This document shows positions 20,130 through 28,165 of a DNA stretch of 64,000 nt, one piece after another. The position numbers and the translations under genes are program-made. The notes below the pieces were generated by a model. That model searched no databases, was not told the DNA's origin, and was given only the letters and a program-made list of their open reading frames with translations. The stretch covers positions 1-64,000 of the forward strand of contig JAEUIU010000051.1 in NCBI GenBank assembly GCA_016795065.1, in the 5' to 3' direction. Source of the stretch: Phycisphaerae bacterium (lineage in GTDB: Bacteria; Planctomycetota; Phycisphaerae; Phycisphaerales; SM1A02). Within the stretch, counting starts at the first letter, position 1. Each line of letters begins with the position of its first letter.

Positions 20130-20471
20130 ATGCCGCTTCCCACTGTCCTCATCCTCTCGCTCTTCGCGGCGGCCGTCCTTTGCAATGCATGTTCGCTGGT
20201 CCTCTTTCTCTACCGCCGCGGCCTTCGCCCTTCGCCGAATCGACCAGCCCTGCGGCGTTCACTCTCCCGGGCCGAGTCCGTTCTGGGCATGTGCGGCGGG
20301 ATAGCCCGGGTTATTTACGGCCCGACTCGCTCGGTGCCGCAATCGGCGCATGATCCTCGAGGTCTGAGCCAACTTCCATCGGCGCCGGGGATTTGCAGAG
20401 TGCGCCAGCGCGGCAAGCCCGCCTCAGGCCGTGTTGGTCGCGACGATGGCGTATCCAAAGCGATACGTTGA
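20130..20471 (+). CDS. Possible small membrane protein running into an inserted element
   Basis: The frame from ATG 20130 starts MPLPTVLILSLFAAAVLCNA and continues as one hydrophobic helix followed by an Arg-rich stretch (YRRGLRPSPNRPALRRSLSR). After about 57 codons it enters the 239-bp inverted-repeat element, so its present C-terminal half is element sequence. The helix plus basic tail is gene-like, but there is no clear ribosome site and no recognised family. It could equally be chance. Confidence 0.2.
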   Translation: MPLPTVLILSLFAAAVLCNACSLVLFLYRRGLRPSPNRPALRRSLSRAESVLGMCGGIARVIYGPTRSVPQSAHDPRGLSQLPSAPGICRVRQRGKPASGRVGRDDGVSKAIR

Positions 20472-20540
20472 GGAGCGAGCGACGCGGCATGAGGCGGGCT
20501 CGCCCGCTGGGCGAGACGGGACGTGAATAATCCGGGCTAA
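20302..20540. mobile_element. MITE-like element with 29-bp imperfect terminal inverted repeats
   Basis: The left end TAGCCCGGGTTATTTACGGC plus CCGACTCGC (20302-20330) matches the reverse complement of 20512-20540 at 25 of 29 positions. The 239-bp element has no transposase and no convincing gene. No unambiguous target-site duplication is seen. Size, inverted ends and a location in a decayed stretch fit a non-autonomous transposable element, but only one copy is in the window. Confidence 0.55.
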
Positions 20541-20654
20541 CGATCGCTCTCGTCGTCGTGGCCCTGGTCGTTTCGGTCTTCAAGCCCTAATGACGTGGCG
20601 ACGACGGCGGCGACCAACTTGTGGCGAGTTCCCAGAGCACGACAGGCGCACACG

Positions 20655-20686
20655 CGATGAGGCGATGGAACTCCATCGCCTCATCG
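20655..20686. repeat. Perfect 15-bp inverted repeat
   Basis: CGATGAGGCGATGGA (20655-20669) is followed after 2 bases by its exact reverse complement (20672-20686). As RNA this gives a stable hairpin with a 4-base loop. It is about 105 bp past the end of the broken PEP-CTERM gene and has no T-run on either strand, so it may be a factor-dependent terminator or a protein-binding palindrome. Confidence 0.55.
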
Positions 20687-20790
20687 TGACAGAATCGGTT
20701 GTGGCGGCAAGCCTGCGCGGTCGGCCGGCAGGTGCAGCAGGCTCTCCGTGGCCTTCGCCCTGCGAAGCTGCGTCGGCTTCCGCCGCCGGT

Positions 20791-21454
20791 TCACCACATT
20801 CGCCGCCTCGACCGACGGAGCGCGGCAAAGGCAAACAATGCACATCCTCCGACACCAGGAACCGGGACGCTGGAGAAGTAGATGTTGTCCACTGCGATCT
20901 GTGCCCCATCGAACACCCAGAGCCTCGCCTTAGCAAACGGCGTCGTCGACACCACACCAGTGAAGACATTCGTGCCGAACGGACTCAGCGAACTCTCGTA
21001 GAACATGCTCCCGTTCGCGTGGAAGAGCTGGATTCGATAGGGATGCGGACCGTGAGCAGCGATCGAGCAGAGCAGCACAGTGCGCAACAAGCGATCTCCG
21101 ACCGGAAGGATCATGCGGGCATTGGTCTGTTCCTCCTTGGTACAAGGCCTCAAGAGCCGACACGAACGCACTACGTTGACTTGTCGACAAGCCATCTGCC
21201 CAGATCACGAACGCTTCCGGAGTGGGCTGACCAGAGAGCGCAACGACGACCTCCCACGGAAGATCCGTCGCGGCATCAAGTTGGGTCATCGCTTCGTTGT
21301 TCTCAGGACCTGGTTCTCCGACGCAGCCCACACAGGTCGGCTGGGAACAACCAGTTGCGCCCCACGCGCCAAATATGAGGGCGAGATCGCTCGCTCCTAC
21401 CAGTCCGTCGCAGTCCACAAGGCCCATCCTTCCGCATTGGCTTGCGGCCGGCGA
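20791..21454 (-). pseudogene. Broken dockerin/PEP-CTERM surface-protein gene
   Basis: Two minus-strand frames carry pieces of a secreted protein. The first, open from a TGA just before 21454, has a dockerin-like unit GLVDCDGLVGASDLALIFGA, then VWALSG-like sequence ending SALEALYQ. Near 21115-21145 the sense passes to a second frame (EEQTNARMILPVGDRLLRTV) and continues to a PEP-CTERM-like tail VPVPGVGGCALFAFAALRRS. The dockerin unit extends upstream of the first ATG but is cut by a stop, so the 5' end is missing. I read this as a 5'-truncated, frameshifted remnant; fusion of two separate remnants or a sequencing error at the shift is also possible. Confidence 0.55.
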
Positions 21455-21760
21455 TCAATGGAAGCGTCGAGCTTCGCAGCTCAATTCTTCGTGGTGCCCG
21501 ATTCCTGATCCCTTCGCTCGGCCTTCGCAGGCCGGCGATCCGCAAGTCCTGACGAGAGATGTACGCGAATCGACTTCGCTTGCGAAGATGGATCTTGCGG
21601 CATTTGGGGATTCCCGCCGAAATGACCCCATGAGCCCCGTCAGTGAAACTAGCACGGCAGCGCTTGGCCATTCGCCGATGGCGATCACCAGTCACAGCGT
21701 CAGACTATTCGAATTCTACGAATTGTCCGGCTTTGGGTCGGTCAACCGGAGTGAGTCCGC
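21455..21760. other. Short stretch without a gene
   Basis: 306 bp between the pseudogene and the TolB-like gene, with no frame that looks coding and no strong hairpin. It may be the eroded upstream part of the pseudogene. Confidence 0.4.
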
Positions 21761-23035
21761 TCACCGCTCCCCGACGGCCGTCTCCGCAGCCTGCTCTTCG
21801 ACCGCACCCTCGGTCGGCACGCTCGCCACGTTGCTCCCCTGCTCCATCGAGCCGCCGCCGAGCGTGGGACTCACGCACCAGAGGTTCTCGACGCCGGCGC
21901 GGTTGCTGACGAAGTAGATCTTCTCGTCGGCGCCCCACACCGGCTGCATGTTTCGGAAGTGTCCGCCGGTGAGGCTCATACGGCCGGTGCCGTCGATGTT
22001 GATCACCCAGAGGTCACTCTGCTCGGGCATCTCGCCCGATTGGGCCGTCGGATCAACCACGGTCGTGAAGACGATTCGGGAACCGTCCGGCGACCAGCTT
22101 GGTTGGATCACCGCGGCATTCTGGGCGCTCACGATTTCGGTCGGATTCATCGCCTGGCCGTTCTCGAGCCGGATGGTCCAGATGCCGTAGAAGCGGCTGC
22201 CCTGCTGGCGGGCCCGCTGGAAGAGGATGCAGTTGCTGTTGGCTTCGGGGCACCACCGCGGGAGGAAGCCTTCGCAGAGGAAGGTCGAGCCGGACGGCTC
22301 ATGAGCGGTGGTCGTCCAGATCTCCCAGCGACTGGTGCGGGCATTCTTCCTGGCGAAGGCGAGCTGACGTCCGTCCGGCGACCACGTGGGCTGGACCTCG
22401 TCATCGGATTCGAAGGTGACCTGTGTCGGCGGACCGCCCTCGGTCGGCATGATGAAGACGTCCCAGTTGCCGGTGCGATTGGAGACGAAGGCGATGTGCT
22501 TCCCGTCCGGCGAGATCGACGGCATCATGTCGTCGGAGGGATCGCTTGTCACTTGGGTGACGGTGCGGCCATCGATGGCCTTTCGATAGATATCGAAACT
22601 CTGGCTGTGTTGCTTCGACGCATACACAAGGAAGGCCCCGGTGCGATCGATGTCCGGCGTGAAGTCGCCGCCCTCGGGAGCGAAGGAGACCTGCTTGATG
22701 TTGCCGTCCCCCTGCATGGCGACGTTCGGTTCCTCGCCGGGCGAGGTCTCGCCATAGAGGCCGACGCTGACGACGTTGGAGAACCGCACGTCGCCGCCGA
22801 CTTCCGGGCGATCCGGCGAGCCGCCGTTGAAGAGGGGCGTCGCTCTGGACTGCCCTGCCTTGGCCATCGGCTCACCTGCGGCCTGGCCCTGGTGAGGCGA
22901 TCCCGTCGTCCCGTTCGCGACCGCTTCGTCCTGGCTGTGAGGAGCCTCTGCCGTCTCGAAGACAGCACATCCGACCAGAAGCGACGTACTGGCGAGAGCG
23001 ACGAGCGAGGCGGAATGGCGGATCGAGATCGACAT
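21761..23035 (-). CDS. TolB-like beta-propeller lipoprotein
   Basis: The ATG at 23035 has GGGGGA five bases upstream; an in-frame TTG at 23047 is less likely. The 424-residue product begins MSISIRHSASLVALASTSLL with lipobox VGC. At least five PD40/TolB blades follow, recognisable as PSISPDGKHIAFVSNRTG, PTWSPDGRQLAFARKN and PSWSPDGSRIVFTTVV, with NMQPVWGADEKIYFVSNRAG near the end. The first 80 residues are low complexity. TolB propellers usually work in the periplasm with Tol-Pal or as binding platforms; no other tol genes are nearby, so the role here is open. Confidence 0.8.
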   Translation of the reverse strand: MSISIRHSASLVALASTSLLVGCAVFETAEAPHSQDEAVANGTTGSPHQGQAAGEPMAKAGQSRATPLFNGGSPDRPEVGGDVRFSNVVSVGLYGETSPGEEPNVAMQGDGNIKQVSFAPEGGDFTPDIDRTGAFLVYASKQHSQSFDIYRKAIDGRTVTQVTSDPSDDMMPSISPDGKHIAFVSNRTGNWDVFIMPTEGGPPTQVTFESDDEVQPTWSPDGRQLAFARKNARTSRWEIWTTTAHEPSGSTFLCEGFLPRWCPEANSNCILFQRARQQGSRFYGIWTIRLENGQAMNPTEIVSAQNAAVIQPSWSPDGSRIVFTTVVDPTAQSGEMPEQSDLWVINIDGTGRMSLTGGHFRNMQPVWGADEKIYFVSNRAGVENLWCVSPTLGGGSMEQGSNVASVPTEGAVEEQAAETAVGER

Positions 23036-23421
23036 GAAGTCCCCCAAAGGGAAATGGGTCGTGAAGGTGTCCGAGGGCTTGAAACGCGTTCGGAACTCGA
23101 TGTGAGTCCGACCGGCAAGGGCCCTTATCGGACGACTTTCGAGACCCCTTCAGCCGGGGTTGGGAGATTCGCGCTTGCCGCGCCCGCACAGACCGAACTT
23201 GGCGCGCGCTCGATTCGGAACCCATGACGATGCGGCCAGTTCCGTCACGCCGAATTCCGGCGAAGCCCTCCGAGGAGAGTGGCGATAAACGCGGCGTCCA
23301 GTAGACTGGTCGATCTGGAACTTGGGGCCCAACGCCCACGGGCTGACCCTCCCGTGGATCGCGTGAACCCCGGCTCCGGCGTCATCAGCACACCATCGCG
23401 GTGGCGGTGAGACGCGGTCAA
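23036..23421. other. Intergenic region upstream of tRNA-Lys
   Basis: 386 bp between the start of the minus-strand TolB-like gene and tRNA-Lys. No coding frame or strong hairpin is convincing. It should hold the promoters for both. Confidence 0.4.
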
Positions 23422-23495
23422 GATTGCGTAGCTCAGTCTGGTAGAGCAGCGGTCTTTTAAACCGCGGGTCCCGGGTTCAAATCCCGGCGCAATCA
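23422..23495 (+). tRNA. tRNA-Lys (UUU)
   Basis: A complete cloverleaf. The acceptor stem is GATTGCG/CGCAATC, the D arm is GCTC...GAGC, the anticodon arm is GCGGT-CTTTTAA-ACCGC with anticodon TTT, and the T arm is CCGGG-TTCAAAT-CCCGG. The discriminator base is A at 23495 and the 3' CCA is not encoded. The downstream SNF2 gene begins 28 bp later. No integrase or repeated tRNA end indicates insertion. Confidence 0.96.
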
Positions 23496-23523
23496 TTCCC
23501 TTCTTGAGGCTACGGAACGGCTG

Positions 23524-26500
23524 ATGCTCGTCCTCCATGCTGTTTGGGCGAAAGGCTCACTTCACCTGTGGGCCGAAGATATTGAGGCAGCGGCTGCCTC
23601 AATCGCGCCTCGTGATGGAGCCGTCGCCACGGCGCTGCGTGACGGCGCACCGTCAACGGCCACCTCAGGCAACGGCAACACGGCGACGGTCGCCCACCCC
23701 TTCGCGGTGGCAGGCTCGCGTCTCCAGACGGCGCTCGTCGAAGCCAACCTGCTCGCCATCGAGGATCTTGCGGAGCCCGACTCCGTCGCCCTCACCGTCC
23801 CTTTCTGGCTCCCTCCCGGTTCTCCCGACGCGAGCGGCGGGATGCCCGTGCCAAGCGATCGGCTTGCCGATGTCCTCTCGCTCGATGACGACGCCCGCCT
23901 CGAGCCCTACGCGGGACAGGCCACGGTCGAAACGGTCCCGCTCCGCGCCGAGCGACTCCTTGCGGCCCTGCTGCGCGTTGACGTAGCCCGCCACGATGGG
24001 CGCACCGGCGGCATGGTCCTTGGTCACGACCTGAACTACTGGGGCGCCTTGGCCAGCTTCGCCGTCGAATTGCTCGAGGACCAGCGGGTCATCCCGTCGC
24101 TCGTCCAGGAGCGCACCGGTCGGCTGCGGGCAACGTGGGCGCCGTGGCTCGCCGATGCGAAGAGTTCCTCGCGCGTCTCGGCCCTGCTTGAGGCCATGCC
24201 GCCGGCATGCCGCTGCGCCATCGACGATACGCGCGGCGCGGCTTGGCCGATTCTCGAGTCGGCGCTGACCTCGATGACCGACTCCTTCGTCCGTTCGGTT
24301 CTCATCGCCGAGAACTACGGCGAAGCAATCGAAGACCACGACCCGCACGGCGACCCGCATGTCGCCTGGCTCTCGGGGCTGCTGGGCAACAACAACGTCG
24401 TGCAGGGAATCACCAGCGCCGACACGTCGCTCCTGCGCGGTGCCCGAGCGTGGATCGCCCAACTCGACGATGTGGCCGAAGGCCGCCTCGTCCGACTCTG
24501 CTTCGAGCTCAACGAGCCCGAGGGCGATGGCACCGGCAACGACCTTCCGCCGGAACAGGCGATGAAGGCGAGTTGGCGGCTGCGCTTCAAGCTCGTCACC
24601 GCTGACGATCCGCCGGTCTTCATCGATGCAGAGCAGATCTGGGAACAGGGTTCAGGCGTTCTGAAGGGACTGCTCGCGGGTCTGGGCAAGGACGGCGAAG
24701 AAGCGAGCGATATCCTCCTGGCCGAACTCGGTCGGGCCAGCCGCATCTGGCCGCGCATCGAGAAGGCGCTCGACGACAGCGCCCCGTCGGGCATCGATCT
24801 TTCGACCGTCGACTCCTACCAATTCCTTCGCGAGTACCGACCGCTCCTCGTCGAGGCCGGTTTCGAGGTACTCGTGCCGAGCTGGTGGGGACAGGTCTCC
24901 AGCCGCCTCGGGGCCCGTCTTCTCATCGACAGCGATCCGGCCGAAGCCCTCAACGCCAGCGCGGCCAGCGGCGGCGTCTCGCGGCGCAGCGAGCTCGGGC
25001 TGCACAGCCTGGTCAACTACACGTGGCAGATCGCGCTCGGGGACCAGCCTCTGACCTTGGACACCTTCCGCGAACTCGCGTCGCAAGGTTCGCCCCTTCT
25101 CAAGCTGAACGGTCGCTGGGTCGAGATCCGCCCCGAGGATCTCCAAGGCGCAAGCAAGTTCCTCGCCGAGCATCCCGGCGGGCAGATGACGCTGCTTGAG
25201 GCCTTGCGCCTTGCCCACGGTCTCGAGGGGGCGACCGGCGGGCTTCCGATCCTCGGCCTCGACTCGACTGGTTGGGTCTCGGAACTCCTTCGTTCGACCG
25301 GCGACTCGGAGAAGCTCCTGCTCATCGAGCAGCCCGGCCGCTTCCAAGGGTCGCTCCGTCCCTACCAGCGGGCCGGTCTCTCCTGGCTCGCCTTCCTCGA
25401 CAAGTTCGGCCTCGGCGCATGCCTCGCCGACGACATGGGCTTGGGCAAGACCATCCAGCTCATCGCTCTCCTCCAGCACGAGCGTGAGCGGCAGGTCGGA
25501 ACGGCGACGCCTCTGGCTCCTAACGATTCGTCCAACACGACTGGGCTCGCCATCCCCGGCGAGGGCCCTGCCCGCATCGGCCCGACGCTGCTTGTCGCCC
25601 CGATGTCGGTGGTCGGCAACTGGCATCGCGAACTGACCCGCTTCGCCCCCGAGCTCGTCTGCCACGTGCATCACGGTCTCGAGCGCCCGACCGGCGAACA
25701 GTTCGAGCGCATCGCCCTTTCCAGCGACATCGTCATCACGACCTATGCCCTCGTGACCCGCGACAAGGACACCCTTGCCCGCGTCCACTGGCGCCGCGTG
25801 GTGCTCGACGAGGCCCAGCACATCAAGAACCCGCCGACCAAGCAGACCGCCGCGATCCGCTCGCTGCGCTGCTCGCACCGGATCGCCCTCACGGGTACGC
25901 CAGTCGAGAACCGGCTGAGCGAACTCTGGTCGATCATGGAGTTCTGTTCGCCGGGCTACCTCGGCACGCAGGCCGAGTTCCGGCGCCGCTTCGCCGTGCC
26001 GATCGAACGCCACCGCGACAAGCGGCAGGCCGAACGGCTTCGAAGCCTGGTGCGCCCCTTCATCCTCCGACGGCTCAAGACCGATCCGACCGTCATCACC
26101 GATCTTCCGCCGCTGGTCGAATCGCGGCAGCATGTTCCGCTCACTGCCGAGCAGGCCCAGCTCTACGACTCGGTCGTGAACGACATGCTCCAGCGCGTCG
26201 ATCTGGCCGAAGGCATCCGTCGCCGCGGGCTGGTCCTGAGCGCCTTGGTGAAGCTCAAGCAGATCTGCAATCACCCGGCTCATTTCCTCAAGGAAGCGCG
26301 GGCCGAAACCGAGGCCGACAAGCTCGACGCGAAGAACAAGGCCAAGGCCGCGGCCGCCGCGGAAGCCAAGGCCGCAGCCCTCGCTGCCGGCGAATCGGTG
26401 CCGGAGGACGACGACAGCATGTCCCTCGTCGCCGCACCGACCGGCGAAACGCTCAGCGGACGGTCGGGCAAGGCGGTGCGGCTCGTCGAGATGCTCGAAG

Positions 26501-27012
26501 AAGTCATCGCTGCGGGCGACCGAGCCCTCATCTTCACCCAGTACCGCGAGATGGGACACCTGCTTGTCTCGATGATCCGGCGCGAGCTCGACACCGAGGC
26601 GCTCTTCCTTCACGGCGGCACGCCGCAGGGTCGACGCGAGCAGCTCATCGATCGGTTCCAATCGGGTGATCCGACCGTGCCGATCTTCGTGCTCAGCCTG
26701 AAAGCCGGCGGCGTCGGTCTCAACCTCACCTCCGCCAACCACGTCTTCCACTACGACCGTTGGTGGAATCCGGCGGTCGAGAACCAGGCCACCGACCGTG
26801 CCTTCCGCATCGGCCAACAGCGCACCGTCAACGTGCACAAGATGATCTCCGCAGGAACGCTTGAGGAGCGCATCGACCAGATGATCGAACAGAAGACCGA
26901 ACTCGCATCGCAGATCATCGGCTCCGGCGAGTCGTGGCTCACCGAGCTCTCGACCGGACAGCTTCGCGACCTGCTTTCGCTGCGACGCGCGTCGCTGGAG
27001 GATCCCTCGTGA
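23524..27012 (+). CDS. SNF2/Swi2-family DNA-dependent ATPase
   Basis: A 1162-residue bacterial SNF2 protein. The N-terminal half (about 1-600) is the helicase-associated region typical of bacterial members. The ATPase core has motif I DDMGLGKTIQLIALL around M638, motif II DEAQHIKN at D762, LTGTPVENRLSELWSIMEF (motif III) and the C-terminal lobe with FTQYREMGHLLVSM, SLKAGGVGLNLTSANHV and DRAFRIGQQRTVNVHK. An Ala/Lys-rich stretch (about 930-965) is inserted between lobes. These motors move on double-stranded DNA or strip proteins from it. The stop overlaps the SWIM-protein start, so the two are co-translated. Confidence 0.93.
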   Translation: MLVLHAVWAKGSLHLWAEDIEAAAASIAPRDGAVATALRDGAPSTATSGNGNTATVAHPFAVAGSRLQTALVEANLLAIEDLAEPDSVALTVPFWLPPGSPDASGGMPVPSDRLADVLSLDDDARLEPYAGQATVETVPLRAERLLAALLRVDVARHDGRTGGMVLGHDLNYWGALASFAVELLEDQRVIPSLVQERTGRLRATWAPWLADAKSSSRVSALLEAMPPACRCAIDDTRGAAWPILESALTSMTDSFVRSVLIAENYGEAIEDHDPHGDPHVAWLSGLLGNNNVVQGITSADTSLLRGARAWIAQLDDVAEGRLVRLCFELNEPEGDGTGNDLPPEQAMKASWRLRFKLVTADDPPVFIDAEQIWEQGSGVLKGLLAGLGKDGEEASDILLAELGRASRIWPRIEKALDDSAPSGIDLSTVDSYQFLREYRPLLVEAGFEVLVPSWWGQVSSRLGARLLIDSDPAEALNASAASGGVSRRSELGLHSLVNYTWQIALGDQPLTLDTFRELASQGSPLLKLNGRWVEIRPEDLQGASKFLAEHPGGQMTLLEALRLAHGLEGATGGLPILGLDSTGWVSELLRSTGDSEKLLLIEQPGRFQGSLRPYQRAGLSWLAFLDKFGLGACLADDMGLGKTIQLIALLQHERERQVGTATPLAPNDSSNTTGLAIPGEGPARIGPTLLVAPMSVVGNWHRELTRFAPELVCHVHHGLERPTGEQFERIALSSDIVITTYALVTRDKDTLARVHWRRVVLDEAQHIKNPPTKQTAAIRSLRCSHRIALTGTPVENRLSELWSIMEFCSPGYLGTQAEFRRRFAVPIERHRDKRQAERLRSLVRPFILRRLKTDPTVITDLPPLVESRQHVPLTAEQAQLYDSVVNDMLQRVDLAEGIRRRGLVLSALVKLKQICNHPAHFLKEARAETEADKLDAKNKAKAAAAAEAKAAALAAGESVPEDDDSMSLVAAPTGETLSGRSGKAVRLVEMLEEVIAAGDRALIFTQYREMGHLLVSMIRRELDTEALFLHGGTPQGRREQLIDRFQSGDPTVPIFVLSLKAGGVGLNLTSANHVFHYDRWWNPAVENQATDRAFRIGQQRTVNVHKMISAGTLEERIDQMIEQKTELASQIIGSGESWLTELSTGQLRDLLSLRRASLEDPS

Positions 27013-28151
27013 GTGCCTCGCAGTTCTCAGGCGACGGCAGCACGAAGCCGCCGGCGATTCCGGTCCAGGTGCCGACCGCTACCGAAGGCGACGCTGCTCC
27101 GATCGCTGCCGAGGCTCCCGCTCCGACAAACGGCAACACCTTCCAACCCGGCATGGGCCGTCAGTCGCGTCGTGTCGAAGGACCGCGGCGCATCAAGAAC
27201 GGCCTGCGATTGCGGCGCAAGGAAGGGATCGAGAACCTGCCGTGGCCGGCGAGCGCTTGGCTAACCCGTATCGACGGCGGCCTTGACCCAACCATTCGCG
27301 CCGAGGGCCTCGAGTACGCACGGGCAGGCCAAGCCGCATCGCTCACGATTACCCCAGGCCTCGTCGAGGCGGTGATGCAAGGACGGGCCCCGCGACCGTA
27401 CCGGGTTCGCGTTGAGGTGGCGACCCTCTCCGGTCAGGAGTGGGAACGCATCGTGGCGATCATGGCGGCGGAAGCGATCTGGAGCGCAAAGCTTCTCTCC
27501 GGCGAACTGCCGATGGGTGTCGAGGCCCTCTTCCGCTCGCTGGACCGAACGCTTGTTCCGGAACGCGATGCCGAGCTTCGGACCACCTGCACCTGCACGC
27601 AGTTCAGCGACTTCACCTCGGGAAGCGCCCCGGATGGCCCGCCGGTCGTCTGCAAGCACGTCTCCGCGACCTGGGCGTTGGTGATGGAGCGGATCGACAT
27701 CGATCCCCTGCTCTCCTTCACGTTGCGGGGCCTCGATGGCCAGAGGCTTCTTGAGCGGCTTCAGGAGGCCCGGGCGATCGCAACGCGCGGCGTCTCCAGG
27801 GCTCACTCGACACCGCCGGTCGCCGAAGCAGCCCCGGCCCTCCCGCCCGTCGAACGTTGCCTCCAGGACTTCTGGAAGCCGGGACGCCGACTTGGCGAGC
27901 TCGAGGAACTCCATCCGGAGGAGCACGTGCGCCACGCCCTCCTGCGACGGCTAGGACCGAGTCCCTTCCAGGCCAACGCGAACCGGGCGTCCCACATCCA
28001 AGCCGCGCCGGCGAAAGGCATGCCCGCCGCTCCGCTGCCTGCCCCCAACGCCAACCAGCCGACGAGCAAGTTCCCGCTCTTTGGCCTGCTGGCGAGCATC
28101 TACGACTCGATTGCCGAGGCGAGCAAGAAGATGCGCGACGCAGACGGTTGA
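27009..28151 (+). CDS. SWIM zinc-finger protein, partner of the SNF2 ATPase
   Basis: The GTG at 27009 overlaps the SNF2 stop (GTGA) and gives 380 residues; upstream in-frame codons lie inside the SNF2 gene. The SWIM motif is C194-x-C196 followed by C215-x-H217 (TTCTCTQF ... VVCKHVSATWALVM). Flanking segments such as WPASAWLTRIDGGLD and RAEGLEYARAGQAASLTITP match proteins found next to bacterial SNF2 genes. Zinc-dependent DNA or protein binding that targets the ATPase is the usual inference. The N-terminus is Pro/Ala-rich. It converges with the hybrid kinase gene, 14 bp apart, with no visible terminator. Confidence 0.85.
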   Translation: MSASQFSGDGSTKPPAIPVQVPTATEGDAAPIAAEAPAPTNGNTFQPGMGRQSRRVEGPRRIKNGLRLRRKEGIENLPWPASAWLTRIDGGLDPTIRAEGLEYARAGQAASLTITPGLVEAVMQGRAPRPYRVRVEVATLSGQEWERIVAIMAAEAIWSAKLLSGELPMGVEALFRSLDRTLVPERDAELRTTCTCTQFSDFTSGSAPDGPPVVCKHVSATWALVMERIDIDPLLSFTLRGLDGQRLLERLQEARAIATRGVSRAHSTPPVAEAAPALPPVERCLQDFWKPGRRLGELEELHPEEHVRHALLRRLGPSPFQANANRASHIQAAPAKGMPAAPLPAPNANQPTSKFPLFGLLASIYDSIAEASKKMRDADG

Positions 28152-28165
28152 ATGCTGTCGCTCGC

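Noticed and set aside
23422-23495. Integration site of a genomic island at tRNA-Lys
   Set aside because: No duplicated tRNA 3' end or adjacent integrase is visible; the XerC-like gene is about 5 kb away and looks like a chromosome-maintenance type.
24652-26838. 728-codon frame antisense to the SNF2 gene
   Set aside because: It lies wholly across conserved SNF2 motifs and shows no domain of its own.
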